NCBI RefSeq assembly: GCF_029360645.1
Contig: NZ_JARDUA010000001.1
Location: forward strand, 372,001-436,000
DNA: 64,000 nucleotides
Direction of reading: 5' to 3'
DNA from: Pontibacter litorisediminis
GTDB taxonomy: Bacteria; Bacteroidota; Bacteroidia; Cytophagales; Hymenobacteraceae
Shown here: positions 16,328-25,568 of the stretch, piece after piece
Position numbering within the stretch: position 1 is the first letter of the stretch
Layout: each line of letters opens with the position of its first letter
Program-made: the position numbers and the translations under genes
The notes under the pieces: model-generated
Databases searched by the model: none
Told to the model about the DNA's origin: nothing
What the model saw: the letters and a program-made list of their open reading frames with translations, nothing else

Positions 16328-16335
16328 CAAAGGTA
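16328..16335 (-). promoter_or_regulatory. -7 promoter element TACCTTTG abutting the dsbA-like start codon
   Basis: On the minus strand the sequence is TACCTTTG-CGCC-ATG. The box matches TAnnTTTG exactly and only 4 nt separate it from the start codon, so transcription is expected to begin at or next to the A of ATG (leaderless mRNA). Confidence 0.65.
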
Positions 16336-16473
16336 GAAATTTGGTGGATTTATACTTTGTTTTACGAGGAAGCCAAGGTTCATGTAATGGGTAAATGGAA
16401 TGGGACTTACAGCCATTCGGACGTTACCCAAACGTTTTTTAGGTGTGTTTTATCCTAGCGTATGTGTCCGCTA

Positions 16474-16497
16474 GTGACAATTTCATTTTCTTGTCAC
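16474..16497. repeat. Perfect inverted repeat GTGACAA-N10-TTGTCAC
   Basis: Arms are 16474-16480 and 16491-16497. A second small inverted repeat, CTAGC (16455-16459) with GCTAG (16470-16474), overlaps its left end. It is about 150 bp upstream of the dsbA-like gene and near the edge of repeat copy 2. It could be an operator or part of the repeat element. Confidence 0.5.
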
Positions 16498-16561
16498 AGG
16501 CCTGGAGAATCTTTGTACTACAGTAGCGCCGGCTCTCCGGCTTAACTGGCTTGAAAAGCCA

Positions 16562-16990
16562 TACATATACTTTGGCTATACTTTATACTTCTCTGGCGCA
16601 AGCCTCCGCTTGTGCCTCTCTTAGTTTCTGCTCCCGCTGCCTAAACTGAGTTTGTAGCTCGTGCTTTCCCTATTGCAACTGCTTCCTGCAATCTGAACCA
16701 AGCTGTCCTTGCTAGCTACTGCTTATCCATAACCTTACCACCTGCTCGTTTCATCTCTGGCTTTGGCTCCCTCCAGGCCGGGAGGCCTCGCCTTGGGGGT
16801 AGGGGCCCTCGATAAGGGCATCGCGCGGTGTACATTTCCTTTGCTTGACCTGCGGTCTCCGCAATTTCGCTAAAGCGAAACCGTAAATCTACAAGGCGCT
16901 CAACCCAAAGGCTGTGTAACATTTCGATAGCTACTTGCTATGCAACATGAACCAAGCTCCCTCTCCTGTTTTTAGGAGAGGGCTGGGGTG
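16562..16990 (-). repeat. Structured dispersed intergenic repeat, copy 2 (inverted)
   Basis: This is the reverse-complement homologue of 10596-10970, with the same order of conserved blocks but diverged, and with about 60 bp extra (about 16622-16680) that copy 1 lacks. The CT-rich hairpin is CCCTCTCCT/AGGAGAGGG at 16959-16982. The small hairpin matching AGCCC-TCTC-GGGCT of copy 1 here reads AGGCC-TCCC-GGCCT (minus strand, 16788-16775), so one C-G pair has become G-C while pairing is kept. The rest of the gap to leuS (16991-17253) holds low-complexity AT words (AATTTAACAATCC, AACAATTAACAATT) and no gene. Confidence 0.85.
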
Positions 16991-17253
16991 AGGTGAATCC
17001 CCTCCTGGGCGGAGTTGGGGTGGGTCTATACTTCTGCTGACACTTCGCCTGTTGCCATGAAACTTATACTTTGCAAAAAGCATACTCCTGCCTTTCTACT
17101 CCAGGTGAAGCCTAACCTTCTTCCCGAAATAAGAAGCACCAAAACCGCTCCACCGCCCGCGATTTACATTTTAGCCATTCCGCAATTTAACAATCCAACA
17201 ATTAACAATTATCTTAGCAGCTTAACTAGGAACAAGCGAACACACGATACACT

Positions 17254-20022
17254 ATGTCAGAGTATAATTTCAATAAAATTGAGAAGAAGTGGCAGCGTTA
17301 CTGGGAAGAAAACCAGACTTTTAAAGCCACCGCTACCAGCGACAAGCCAAAATACTATGCCCTCGACATGTTTCCGTACCCTTCCGGTGCCGGATTGCAT
17401 GTAGGTCACCCACTCGGCTACATCGCCTCTGACATCGTGAGCCGCTACAAGCGCCTGAAAGGCTTTAACGTGCTGCACCCTATGGGTTTCGACGCCTTCG
17501 GATTGCCCGCGGAGCAGTATGCCATTCAAACAGGGCAGCACCCGGCTATCACCACCGAGCAGAACATCCAGCGCTATGTGGAGCAACTGAAGAATATCGG
17601 CTTCTCCTTTGATTGGGAGCGAGAGATCCGCACTTCCGAGCCGAACTACTACAAGTGGACGCAGTGGATCTTTATGCAGCTGTTTAACAGCTACTACAAC
17701 TACAGCACAGATAAAGCCGAGCCGATAGACGCCCTGGTGCGCGTGTTTGAGCTGAGTGGAAACGAGCAGGTAAACGCCGCCTGTGATGAGGATACACCGG
17801 CTTTCTCCTCAGTTGACTGGAATAATTTTAACGAGCAGCAGAAGTCTGAAATCCTGCTCAAGTATAGATTGACTTATGTAGCCGAAGCCGTGGTGAACTG
17901 GTGCCCTGCCCTGGGCACAGTACTGGCCAACGACGAAGTAGTGGGCGGCGTGTCAGAGCGTGGCGGTTACCCGGTGGAACGCAAGAAAATGCGCCAGTGG
18001 ATGATGCGCATCACGGCTTATGCCGAGCGTTTGCTGCAAGGTCTGGAGCAAATCGACTGGCCGGAGCCGATCAAGGAAATGCAGCGCAACTGGATCGGCA
18101 AATCCGTGGGTGCCGAGCTTGACTTTACCGTGGAAGGTGCGGAGGATAAGATCAAAGTCTTTACAACGCGCATTGATACGATTTATGGGGCTACGTTTGT
18201 GGTGCTGGCACCGGAGCACGAGTTGGTGGAGCAGATTACCACCGATGCACAGCGCCAGGCAGTCGAGGAATACATAACCATCGCCAAAAACCGCTCGGAG
18301 CGTGAGCGCATGACGGACGTAAAGACCGTAAGCGGTGTGTTTACCGGTGCATACGCCATCAACCCCATCTCGAAAGAAAAAGTACAGATATGGATTGCCG
18401 ATTACGTATTGGCCGGCTATGGCACGGGTGCCGTTATGGCCGTACCAGGGCATGACAGCCGCGACTACGCCTTTGCCAAACATTTTAAACTGCCGATAAA
18501 GCAAGTAGTAGAAGGTGGCAACCTGGAAGAAGAGGCTTATGCGGGCAAAGAGGGCAAGATCATCAACTCCGGTTTCCTGAACGGGCTGGAGGTAAAAGAC
18601 GCGATCAAAGCAGGCATTGCTAAGGCTGAGGAACTAGGCGTGGGCAAAGGCCGCACGCAGTACCGCATGCGCGACGCTGTGTTCAGCCGCCAGCGTTATT
18701 GGGGAGAGCCGGTGCCAGTATACTTCAAAGATGGTGTGCCGCACCTGATCAAAGAAACTGAGTTGCCACTGGAGCTGCCAAAGATAGACGCCTACCTGCC
18801 CACCGAAACTGGAGAGCCGCCATTGGGCCGTGCCGTAGATTGGAAGTATGAGAACCAATACGAGTATGAATTGAGCACTATGCCGGGCTGGGCAGGCAGC
18901 AGCTGGTACTGGTACCGTTACATGGACCCGCAGAACGACAGCGCCTTTGCCGATGCAGATATCGTGAAGTACTGGCGCAACGTGGATTTATACATTGGAG
19001 GTTCGGAGCATGCTACCGGTCACCTGCTGTACTCCCGCTTCTGGAACAAGTTCATGTTCGACATGGGGCTGGTGGTGGAGCAGGAGCCGTTCAAGAAGCT
19101 CATCAACCAGGGCATGATCCAGGGCCGCTCCAACTTTGTATACCGCATCAACGGCACGAACAAGTATGTGTCCTTTGGGTTGAAAGATCAGTACGAGACC
19201 TCGCAGCTGCACGTGGACGTGAACATCGTGGAGAACGACGTGCTGGACCTGGAGGCTTTCAAAAACTGGCGACCGGAGAATGCTGATGCCGAGTTTATAC
19301 TCGAAGACGGCAAGTATATCTGCGGCGTGGAGATCGAGAAGATGTCGAAGTCGAAGTATAACGTGGTGAACCCGGATGACATTGTAGAGCGCCAGGGAGC
19401 TGACACGTTGCGCATGTACGAGATGTTCCTGGGTCCGCTCGAGCAGTTCAAGCCTTGGAACACCAACGGTATGGATGGCGTGCACAAGTTCCTGAAGAAG
19501 TACTGGAAGCTGTTCTTCGACAAAGAGGGCAACCTGCAGATAACCGATGAGCAGCCAACGGCAGAGGAGCTTAAATCGCTGCACAAGACGATCAAGAAAG
19601 TAGAGGAAGACATCGAGCGCTTCTCGTTCAATACCTCCGTTTCCACCTTTATGATCTGCGTGAACGAACTGAGCCAACTCAAGTGCCACAAACGCGCGAT
19701 CCTGGAGCCGCTCACGGTGATCCTCTCCCCTTACGCGCCGCACATTACCGAGGAGCTGTGGCAGCAACTGGGGCACACGGAGAGCATCAGCTATGCAGAG
19801 TTCCCGCAATGGAAGGAAGAGTACCTGGTAGAGAATACCTTTGAGTATCCGGTGTCTGTTAACGGAAAGATGCGCGCCAAACTCACCTTTGCGCTGGATG
19901 CCCCGCGCGAGGAGATCGAGAAGGCTGTGCTGGCTGAAGAGCAGGTCACGAAGTTTTTTGATGGGAAAGCACCAAAGAAAATAATTATTGTGCCTAACAA
20001 AATCATTAACGTGGTAGTATAA
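17254..20022 (+). CDS. leuS: Leucyl-tRNA synthetase
   Basis: 922 residues, class I synthetase that charges tRNA-Leu. The N-terminal [16 protein letters not shown] holds the HIGH-type motif (HVGH, about 49-52). The editing domain (about 245-440) contains [13 protein letters not shown] and [13 protein letters not shown]. The KMSKS loop is [16 protein letters not shown] (about 695-710). The anticodon-binding and C-terminal domains end with the usual [11 protein letters not shown]...[15 protein letters not shown]. Extra segments near 150-190 and before KMSKS make it longer than E. coli LeuRS (860), which I believe is usual for Bacteroidota. ATG 17254 fits the family N-terminus [11 protein letters not shown]. 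Confidence 0.99.
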   Translation: MSEYNFNKIEKKWQRYWEENQTFKATATSDKPKYYALDMFPYPSGAGLHVGHPLGYIASDIVSRYKRLKGFNVLHPMGFDAFGLPAEQYAIQTGQHPAITTEQNIQRYVEQLKNIGFSFDWEREIRTSEPNYYKWTQWIFMQLFNSYYNYSTDKAEPIDALVRVFELSGNEQVNAACDEDTPAFSSVDWNNFNEQQKSEILLKYRLTYVAEAVVNWCPALGTVLANDEVVGGVSERGGYPVERKKMRQWMMRITAYAERLLQGLEQIDWPEPIKEMQRNWIGKSVGAELDFTVEGAEDKIKVFTTRIDTIYGATFVVLAPEHELVEQITTDAQRQAVEEYITIAKNRSERERMTDVKTVSGVFTGAYAINPISKEKVQIWIADYVLAGYGTGAVMAVPGHDSRDYAFAKHFKLPIKQVVEGGNLEEEAYAGKEGKIINSGFLNGLEVKDAIKAGIAKAEELGVGKGRTQYRMRDAVFSRQRYWGEPVPVYFKDGVPHLIKETELPLELPKIDAYLPTETGEPPLGRAVDWKYENQYEYELSTMPGWAGSSWYWYRYMDPQNDSAFADADIVKYWRNVDLYIGGSEHATGHLLYSRFWNKFMFDMGLVVEQEPFKKLINQGMIQGRSNFVYRINGTNKYVSFGLKDQYETSQLHVDVNIVENDVLDLEAFKNWRPENADAEFILEDGKYICGVEIEKMSKSKYNVVNPDDIVERQGADTLRMYEMFLGPLEQFKPWNTNGMDGVHKFLKKYWKLFFDKEGNLQITDEQPTAEELKSLHKTIKKVEEDIERFSFNTSVSTFMICVNELSQLKCHKRAILEPLTVILSPYAPHITEELWQQLGHTESISYAEFPQWKEEYLVENTFEYPVSVNGKMRAKLTFALDAPREEIEKAVLAEEQVTKFFDGKAPKKIIIVPNKIINVVV

Positions 20023-20049
20023 ACTATCCCCACATACCAACTAACTAGC

Positions 20050-20086
20050 AAAAAGCCGCTGCAGCCTACGTGCTGGGCGGCTTTTT
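20050..20086 (+). terminator. Terminator after leuS
   Basis: AAAAAGCCGC (20050-20059) pairs with GCGGCTTTTT (20077-20086), with an inner GCAGC/GCTG stem. Confidence 0.88.
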
Positions 20087-20131
20087 GACATAAATGGACT
20101 CGGCAGAACATCTTCGTCCGTATTTTGCGTA

Positions 20132-21001
20132 GTGAAGAGAAAACCCTCTGCTATGTTGCGATTACTTGTAGCCACAGATTTTTCGGATAATGCTGCCGCT
20201 GCGATGCGCACCGCGCTGCTGCTAGGCCGAAGCTATACCGCTGAGGTGATCTTTTTGCATGCCATGGACCGCCCTCTGGTGCCAGCCACCTCGCCGCCTG
20301 AAATTTACAATAGCATTTATCAGGCTGAGCAACAGGAGCTGGAGCAAAGACTACAGCAGCAGGTGCAAGAGCTGTCTCAGGAACTGGACCTGCGGCCCCG
20401 GGAGGTGCTTAAAAGCGTTCAGATCTTGCCCACCCCTGTTGCCCTTTCAGTTTTACAGCTCATCAGTAGACGAAACATCAGGTTGGTTATAATGGGCAGC
20501 AGCGGCGTGAGCGGTTTTAAGCGCTTGCTTATGGGCAGCAACACCACCGAAATGATCCGCCTTACACCAGTACCGTTACTGATCGTTCCGGGAGGATATA
20601 ATTTCAGGGGCTTCCAGAAGATAACTGTGGTGATAAGGATGAAGCGCTTCGGAAACAGGCCAGGCTTATCTATTCTGGACAGGCTCTCCCACACCTACAG
20701 CGCCTCTGTATACTTCCTTTTTATACTTGATGAGGAAGACAGCGAACCTGAGGCTGTAGCTTTTGCGCAAACGGAGGAGTTGGCGAAGGGGCTGCCCCAT
20801 GAGGTGATCACCATCCGGAGAAGAGACAAGAATGAGGAGCTGGAGCGGCATCTGCAAAAAACGCGTACCGACCTGCTGGTTTGGCTGCCTATGCCGGGTG
20901 GTTTCTGGAGAGACTCCATGTCGGAGAGCTTTACGGAGGAGATAGCCGCTGAGGCTGGCCTGCCCCTGCTGGTTATCCCCCACTTAAAGGAAGACGATTG
21001 A
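20132..21001 (+). CDS. Universal stress protein, tandem UspA domains
   Basis: 289 residues from GTG 20132, or 282 from ATG 20153 (MLRLLVATDFSDNAAAAMRTA), the more usual family start. The first UspA domain (about 7-155) keeps the ATP-binding pattern VIMGSSGVSGFKRLLMGSNTTEMIRLTPVPLLIVP (GxxG-9x-GS). The second (about 165-289) is degenerate and lacks the full glycine motif but ends in LPLLVIPHLK. The likely role is nucleotide-binding stress adaptation in the cytoplasm. A TATTTTG box at 20121-20127 lies 4 nt before the GTG. It is convergent with marR. Confidence 0.88.
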   Translation: MKRKPSAMLRLLVATDFSDNAAAAMRTALLLGRSYTAEVIFLHAMDRPLVPATSPPEIYNSIYQAEQQELEQRLQQQVQELSQELDLRPREVLKSVQILPTPVALSVLQLISRRNIRLVIMGSSGVSGFKRLLMGSNTTEMIRLTPVPLLIVPGGYNFRGFQKITVVIRMKRFGNRPGLSILDRLSHTYSASVYFLFILDEEDSEPEAVAFAQTEELAKGLPHEVITIRRRDKNEELERHLQKTRTDLLVWLPMPGGFWRDSMSESFTEEIAAEAGLPLLVIPHLKEDD

Positions 21002-21014
21002 GCTAAAACAGAAA

Positions 21015-21064
21015 GGTGACAAGATCAGCAGCAGCCAATCCTGTCACCAATACTTGTTTGTTTT
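21015..21064 (+). terminator. Possible terminator between the convergent usp and marR genes
   Basis: GGTGACA (21015-21021) and TGTCACC (21042-21048) form a 7-bp stem around a 20-nt loop, followed by an imperfect T-rich stretch (TACTTGTTTGTTTT). Confidence 0.5.
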
Positions 21065-21099
21065 AAGGTGTAAGGTTAGGTAATGTTTAGAGGATGTTA

Positions 21100-21600
21100 T
21101 TAAGCGCTCACCGCCTCAGGGGAAGCTAGCCGTACTTCTGCAGATGCGATGGAATCCCGCACCTTGGTAAGCAGCTCTACCAGGGTGGCGGCTTCTTCCT
21201 CGGTAAGGCCCTGCATCAGTGAGTCAAGCTGATACAATTCATCATCAACCTTGGCTAATAATGCAAGCCCCTTCTCAGAGATCAGAATATTCACCAGGCG
21301 CTTGTCAGTTGCGTTCTGTGCTACAGTAACAAAGCCTTTCGCGTTAAGACGGCTTACCAGTCGCGAGGCGTCAGACATTCTATCGAGCATTTTCTCGCGC
21401 AGCAGAGAAGTGGAGATTGGTTTCGGAAACTGGTCCCTCAGAATTCGCATAGCGTTATACTGCTGGCTTGTGAGAGAGAATTTCTTAAAGAAACCATCGT
21501 ACCCATTGCTCAGAAAGCCATGGGTGTACAAGAGGCTTATACTGGCCTTTTGCCACTCATTCCGAAAGGAAAGGATGCTAAGTTGATCGTTAAGGTTCAT
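21100..21600 (-). CDS. MarR-family transcriptional regulator
   Basis: 166 residues from ATG 21600; a start at 21627 would add nine residues and is less likely. The winged-helix region includes LTSQQYNAMRILRDQF (about 42-57), the recognition part ISTSLLREKMLDRMSDASRLVSRLNAKGFV and the wing AQNATDKRLVNILISEKG (the DKR of MarR wings). An antiparallel helical dimer domain closes the protein. It probably binds a palindrome as a dimer and responds to small ligands or oxidants. No obvious target operon is adjacent, so it may act in trans. The 3' neighbour usp is convergent. Confidence 0.9.
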   Translation of the reverse strand: MNLNDQLSILSFRNEWQKASISLLYTHGFLSNGYDGFFKKFSLTSQQYNAMRILRDQFPKPISTSLLREKMLDRMSDASRLVSRLNAKGFVTVAQNATDKRLVNILISEKGLALLAKVDDELYQLDSLMQGLTEEEAATLVELLTKVRDSIASAEVRLASPEAVSA

Positions 21601-21824
21601 AGTTTGTGTTAAGGTGAGTTTCATCAATTATAAGAAAAATAACGCAAACAATAAACTCTTAACACAATAAAATAATGGCAAAATCGTTTGAAAAGAGCGA
21701 AACATGTGAATGGCAACAAGTTAGCAGGGCAACATCGATGTAGTTACACCGGAAAGTTATCCTTCCTGCCCCCTACTCCACAGCGCCTGTCCTGCATTCT
21801 TAAAAAAGAGGAGCGCAGACAAGA

Positions 21825-22181
21825 TCACAGCATGCCAAGCTCCTGCCTCTTCGCCTTCTTTAATTTGGCTGCCACTAACGTATAAGAATCCTCTATCCAT
21901 TGCCTTAGTAGCGCATCGGGTAAGCCTGCCTCCGGCAGCACCGCATTCCAGTGCAGCTTATTCATGTGATAGCCCGGCTTTACCTGTAAGTAAGTTTCCC
22001 GAAGCTCCACTGCCTTTTCCGGGTCACATTTCAAGAGAATACCTTTGTTGAACTCAGAGATACTGCACAGCGCAAACATCTTACCGCAGACCTTGAAAAC
22101 GAGTGTATCCTCATCAAAGGGCGTCTCCTCGGTAGTGCCTGCCTTTGCCAGGCAGTAGTCCCTGAACTCCTCTATGTGCAT
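21825..22181 (-). CDS. MmcQ/YjbR-family protein
   Basis: 118 residues matching the family: MHIEEFRDYCLAKAGTTEETPFDEDTLVFKVCGKMFAL (1-38), LLKCDPEKAVELRE (about 49-62), KPGYHMNKLHWNAV (about 68-81) and WIEDSYTLVAAKLKKA at the end. The fold is CyaY-like and double-wing proposals of DNA binding exist, but the function is not established. The DUF6728 gene lies 6 bp upstream on the same strand, which suggests an operon. Confidence 0.88.
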   Translation of the reverse strand: MHIEEFRDYCLAKAGTTEETPFDEDTLVFKVCGKMFALCSISEFNKGILLKCDPEKAVELRETYLQVKPGYHMNKLHWNAVLPEAGLPDALLRQWIEDSYTLVAAKLKKAKRQELGML

Positions 22182-22187
22182 GTTGCT

Positions 22188-22355
22188 TTAAATGTGCTTG
22201 ATGATAAAGTAAACGAGACCTGCTAAAAACATCAGGATAGATATTTTATTGATGGTATGCATCGTGCGCAGGTTAAAGTTGGTTTTGCGGTTAGGGTCCT
22301 TTTTACGAAAAAAATAGGTAGCCACTTCCGTCAGGTCAAAAAGTCCCTTCTTCAT
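22188..22355 (-). CDS. DUF6728-type small membrane protein
   Basis: 55 residues from ATG 22355 (MKKGLFDLTEVATYFFRKKDPNRKTNFNLRTMHTINKI then one TM helix). The RKKDPNRxTNFNLRxMHxIN core is the signature I recognise as the Bacteroidota DUF6728 family. A longer frame upstream to 22439 has no conserved content. It probably sits in the inner membrane with a basic cytoplasmic N-terminus. The function is unknown. It is cotranscribed with the YjbR gene 6 bp downstream. Confidence 0.8.
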   Translation of the reverse strand: MKKGLFDLTEVATYFFRKKDPNRKTNFNLRTMHTINKISILMFLAGLVYFIIKHI

Positions 22356-22470
22356 AATACATGGTGTTTTGTTGTAAAAAGAAGTATAAAGCCCTCTTTC
22401 GGAAGGTTTATACTTGTGTAATAGGTGCATCAGGTACACCGGTTCCCTAACCAGAAGCTAGCAAACAGAC

Positions 22471-24447
22471 TTATGCTTCCTCCTCCAGCCCCACCGGCTC
22501 TATCCACCTGTTATCTTCTCTGATCAATTCAATCAACTCGTCGACGGCACGCTCGGCAGCCACCGCTTTCTTGACTACCGTCTGCCCGCGGTAAAGCGCG
22601 ATCTTGTCTTTGCCTACGCCCACGTACCCGTAGTCGGCGTCAGCCATTTCGCCAGGTCCGTTTACAATGCAGCCCATGATGCCGATCTTCACTCCTTTCA
22701 AGTGATCGGTGCGTTTGCGGATCATGGCTGTGGTTTCCTGCAGGTCGAAAAGGGTGCGGCCGCAGCTTGGGCAACTGATGTACTCTGTTTTGCTCATGCG
22801 CGTGCGGGCAGCCTGCAGAATGCCGAAGCTTAACTTGTTCAGGGTGTCTATGGTCTGCAGTTCCTCCTGCTTCTCCTGTGCCGGCAGCAGCTCTGTGCCC
22901 AGCAGCACACCGTCACCTAAACCGTCTACCAGCAAGCCTCCAACATCCGTTGCCGCGTACAGCTGCACCTGGTCTGGCGTGAGCTGCCCAAATGCCCGTT
23001 TAATGATGCATGGTGTTGGCACCCCATTGTTCATCAGGCGGATAAAGCACTTGCGCAGCTCCGGCATCGCATGTTCGTTGTGCGTGTGCAGCACCAGCAC
23101 GGCCGTCTTGTCCTGCTTCAGCGCCTCCATCAGCTCCGGCGTAATATCGTGCACCGTGGCAAGTATAAAATTCAGCTTATGGTGCCGTTCCGCACTGCTC
23201 AGGTATTCCTGGGTATGCATCAACGGGTGGCGGTCCTCCCGCTGCTCCGCCTGCTGCCACGCCTGATGGTTCACGATCTCCTTGAGGCCGTTTGGCAGCA
23301 TAAATGAAATGGGGCTGTCTCCGGTGTAAATGTAGTCAGCACCCAGGTCGTTCATGTTGAACTTATCGAGCAGCATGGAGTACAAATGTCCTACAGCTTT
23401 TAAGTCAGCATACTTTACATCCGTGAGCCGGCTCAGGTCGGCCACCACGCGTGGCACATTCAGCCCGCCCAGATTCTCCACTTCCATCGTCTCACGGCGG
23501 TGGTACTGAAACGGATTGATCGGGTTTTGACATATCGGCTTGATCGGCTGCGCCTTCTCTGCCCGGTGCGTATAGCGGTCGATCAAGGCCTGTGCCACGG
23601 GAGCCTCCGCCTCCGGGGCCTCCGTCAGCGACACCCGCACGGTATCACCCAGGCCGTCTTCCAGCAGGGTGCCGATGCCAACCGCAGACTTAATGCGACC
23701 ATCCTCTGCCTCTCCGGCTTCCGTTACGCCCAGGTGCAGCGGGTACGGCTGCAGACCTTCCTCCTCCAGCTTCTGCACCAGCAAGCGGTAGGCCTGCACC
23801 ATCACCTGCGTGTTCGATGCTTTCATCGAAATCACGATATCATAGTAGCCTTCGTCCTCGCAGATGCGGATAAACTCCAGTGCGCTCTCCACCATGCCCA
23901 GCGGCGTATCGCCATAGCGGCTCAGGATGCGGTCTGACAAGGAGCCGTGGTTGGTGCCGATGCGCATGGCGGTGCCATGCTCTTTGCAGATGCGCACCAG
24001 CGGCACAAATCGCTCGCGAATACGATCCAGCTCGGCCTGGTAAGAGGCATCGTCATACTCAATCACCTGGAATTTCTTCTTGTCGGCATAATTGCCCGGG
24101 TTCACGCGCACCTTCTCCACGATATGGGCAGCCACCTCAGCGGCATTCGGGGTAAAGTGGATGTCGGCAATGAGCGGCACATTATAGCCGCGCCTGCGCA
24201 GCTCATCCTTGATGTTTTGCAGGTTTTCCGCCTCTTTTATACTTGGCGCTGTGATGCGGATGTACTCGCAGCCGGCCTCGATCATGCGGATGCACTGCTC
24301 CACCGAGCCCAGGGTGTCCATGGTATCCACCGTGGTCATCGACTGCACCCGAATGGGGTTGTCGCCCCCCACCGGGACGCCCCCAATGTTTACCACGCGT
24401 GTTTTACGGCGCTCATACGCTATCAGGCTCGGGCAGTATGAATTCAT
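22471..24447 (-). CDS. ispG: 4-hydroxy-3-methylbut-2-enyl diphosphate synthase (flavodoxin/ferredoxin), large type
   Basis: 658 residues from ATG 24447 (MNSYCPSLIAYERRKTRVVNIGGVPVGGDNPIRVQSMT). The TIM barrel has VPLIADIHFTPNAAEVAAH (about 85-103) and VRVNPGNYADKKKF. A large insert (about 260-540) is typical of the three-domain IspG of Bacteroidota, Chlamydiae and plants. The C-terminal 4Fe-4S domain has SCPSCGRTLFD, IGIMGCIVNGPGEM with three Cys and a Glu as ligands. It makes HMBPP from MEcPP in the MEP isoprenoid pathway. It stands alone in the minus direction. Confidence 0.97.
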   Translation of the reverse strand: MNSYCPSLIAYERRKTRVVNIGGVPVGGDNPIRVQSMTTVDTMDTLGSVEQCIRMIEAGCEYIRITAPSIKEAENLQNIKDELRRRGYNVPLIADIHFTPNAAEVAAHIVEKVRVNPGNYADKKKFQVIEYDDASYQAELDRIRERFVPLVRICKEHGTAMRIGTNHGSLSDRILSRYGDTPLGMVESALEFIRICEDEGYYDIVISMKASNTQVMVQAYRLLVQKLEEEGLQPYPLHLGVTEAGEAEDGRIKSAVGIGTLLEDGLGDTVRVSLTEAPEAEAPVAQALIDRYTHRAEKAQPIKPICQNPINPFQYHRRETMEVENLGGLNVPRVVADLSRLTDVKYADLKAVGHLYSMLLDKFNMNDLGADYIYTGDSPISFMLPNGLKEIVNHQAWQQAEQREDRHPLMHTQEYLSSAERHHKLNFILATVHDITPELMEALKQDKTAVLVLHTHNEHAMPELRKCFIRLMNNGVPTPCIIKRAFGQLTPDQVQLYAATDVGGLLVDGLGDGVLLGTELLPAQEKQEELQTIDTLNKLSFGILQAARTRMSKTEYISCPSCGRTLFDLQETTAMIRKRTDHLKGVKIGIMGCIVNGPGEMADADYGYVGVGKDKIALYRGQTVVKKAVAAERAVDELIELIREDNRWIEPVGLEEEA

Positions 24448-24580
24448 TGTATGTTCAAGTTGACAATCCATGTGTATCTTTAACTAAAGTAGCGGCTGCT
24501 TTGTTCAATTGGCAAAATACGTAATTTTCCGGGCAACCCGCAGCATCAAATTGCCTTTCAATGTATGGCAGCTAACAATA

Positions 24581-24588
24581 TACCTTTA
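24581..24588 (+). promoter_or_regulatory. Candidate -7 element TACCTTTA for the flavodoxin-fold reductase gene
   Basis: TACCTTTA, in the context ATATACCTTTAAC, lies 28 nt before ATG 24617. It is close to TAnnTTTG. Confidence 0.5.
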
Positions 24589-24616
24589 ACTTCAGGTTTA
24601 ACACCAAAATACAGGT

Positions 24617-25135
24617 ATGCTACCGATTTCCGCTAAAGAACCCCTTATTATACTTGCCAGCGCCCGTCGTCACGGCGACACGGAATCGCTGGTAAAAAGA
24701 CTCTTCTCAGGTAAGGATCATAAACTGGTTAACCTTTTGGACCACCACATCAGCCCTTACTCCTACTCGGGCAAGTATGGCGCAGAAGACTGCTTTCCAA
24801 GTATAGCCGACCAGCTGCTGCAGCAGGACCGCATCATATTGGCGACGCCTGTCTACTGGTACAGCATGAGCGGCTTGCTCAAGACCTTCTTTGACCGGCT
24901 AACGGACCTGGTGACGATCGACAAGCCCAGCGGGAGGCGGATGGCGGGAAGAAAAGTATATGTGGTGGCGGTGGGAAGCGACCCGGAATGGCCCTTAGGC
25001 TTTGAAGAACCTTTTAAACTGACAGCGGCCTACTTTGGGATGGAGTACTGCGGCGGCTACTACTGCCCCACCTCAGATCTAACACTGCAAAAGCTACCGA
25101 AGGCAGCTTCTTTCGTAGAACAAGTATACAGCTGA
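24617..25135 (+). CDS. Flavodoxin-fold NAD(P)H-dependent oxidoreductase
   Basis: 172 residues. The phosphate-binding loop of FMN is SARRHGDTESLVKRLF (about 14-29), followed by RIILATPVYWYSMSGLLKTFFDRLTDL (about 73-99, the PVYW substrate and flavin loop) and a GRKVYVVAVGSDPEWP strand. It belongs to the NADPH-dependent FMN reductase group (multimeric flavodoxin WrbA-like). The likely role is quinone, flavin or nitro-compound reduction in the cytoplasm. The next gene begins 7 bp after the stop and is probably cotranscribed. Confidence 0.88.
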   Translation: MLPISAKEPLIILASARRHGDTESLVKRLFSGKDHKLVNLLDHHISPYSYSGKYGAEDCFPSIADQLLQQDRIILATPVYWYSMSGLLKTFFDRLTDLVTIDKPSGRRMAGRKVYVVAVGSDPEWPLGFEEPFKLTAAYFGMEYCGGYYCPTSDLTLQKLPKAASFVEQVYS

Positions 25136-25142
25136 TATACAG

Positions 25143-25508
25143 ATGATCTACATGCACCAATTTTTACCTCGGAACACTGCAGAAAGGCTACAGAAACTGC
25201 AGCACTGGGGCCGGCTGCGGCAGGGGCAGCTTGGCCAGGCCTATTACCTCACCAAAGACACGGTGTTGCAGTACCTGCGCCACCAGATAGAGCGCGGCAA
25301 CTGGCGCGAGGTGCAGGAGGTACTCAGGGGGAAGCCCATGACTAGCACAGGCAGGTTTATCTTTCGTGAGCTGCGCGACCGGGTGGTTGGCAAGCTGATC
25401 ATGCGGCTGGCCCTGCGAAAAATCATCGCCGTGGGGCTGGCACTGGTGCTGCTCCCGGTCATACTGGCCCAGGTAACGGGGGAGCTCCTCCGAAAAGTAA
25501 GGCACTAA
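25143..25508 (+). CDS. Small basic protein with one C-terminal TM helix, unknown
   Basis: 121 residues, unrecognised. The first 90 residues are basic and helical (RLQKLQHWGRLRQGQLGQAY...), followed by a hydrophobic helix (IIAVGLALVLLPVILAQV, about 95-112). No signal peptide, so the N-terminus is probably cytoplasmic. It follows the flavodoxin-fold gene by 7 bp. Its end overlaps the A-run of the glnN terminator on the other strand. Confidence 0.65.
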   Translation: MIYMHQFLPRNTAERLQKLQHWGRLRQGQLGQAYYLTKDTVLQYLRHQIERGNWREVQEVLRGKPMTSTGRFIFRELRDRVVGKLIMRLALRKIIAVGLALVLLPVILAQVTGELLRKVRH

Positions 25509-25542
25509 AAAAGCGAAGGCACCCTGCTACAGGTGCCTTCGC
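25507..25542 (-). terminator. Terminator of glnN
   Basis: GCGAAGGCACC (minus 5' arm 25542-25532) pairs perfectly with GGTGCCTTCGC, loop 8 nt, followed on the minus strand by TTTTTT. Confidence 0.9.
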
Positions 25543-25568
25543 CCCAACCTAAATAAAACATCTATCGC

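Noticed and set aside
16716-16922. 68-codon open frame on the minus strand in repeat copy 2
   Set aside because: It is on the same element strand as no conserved frame in copy 1, and the conserved features are hairpins, not codons.
19188-20040. Long minus-strand open frames under leuS and similar long antisense frames under glnN, ispG and the helicase
   Set aside because: They are shadows of the strong codon bias of the sense genes and show no domain pattern or signal.
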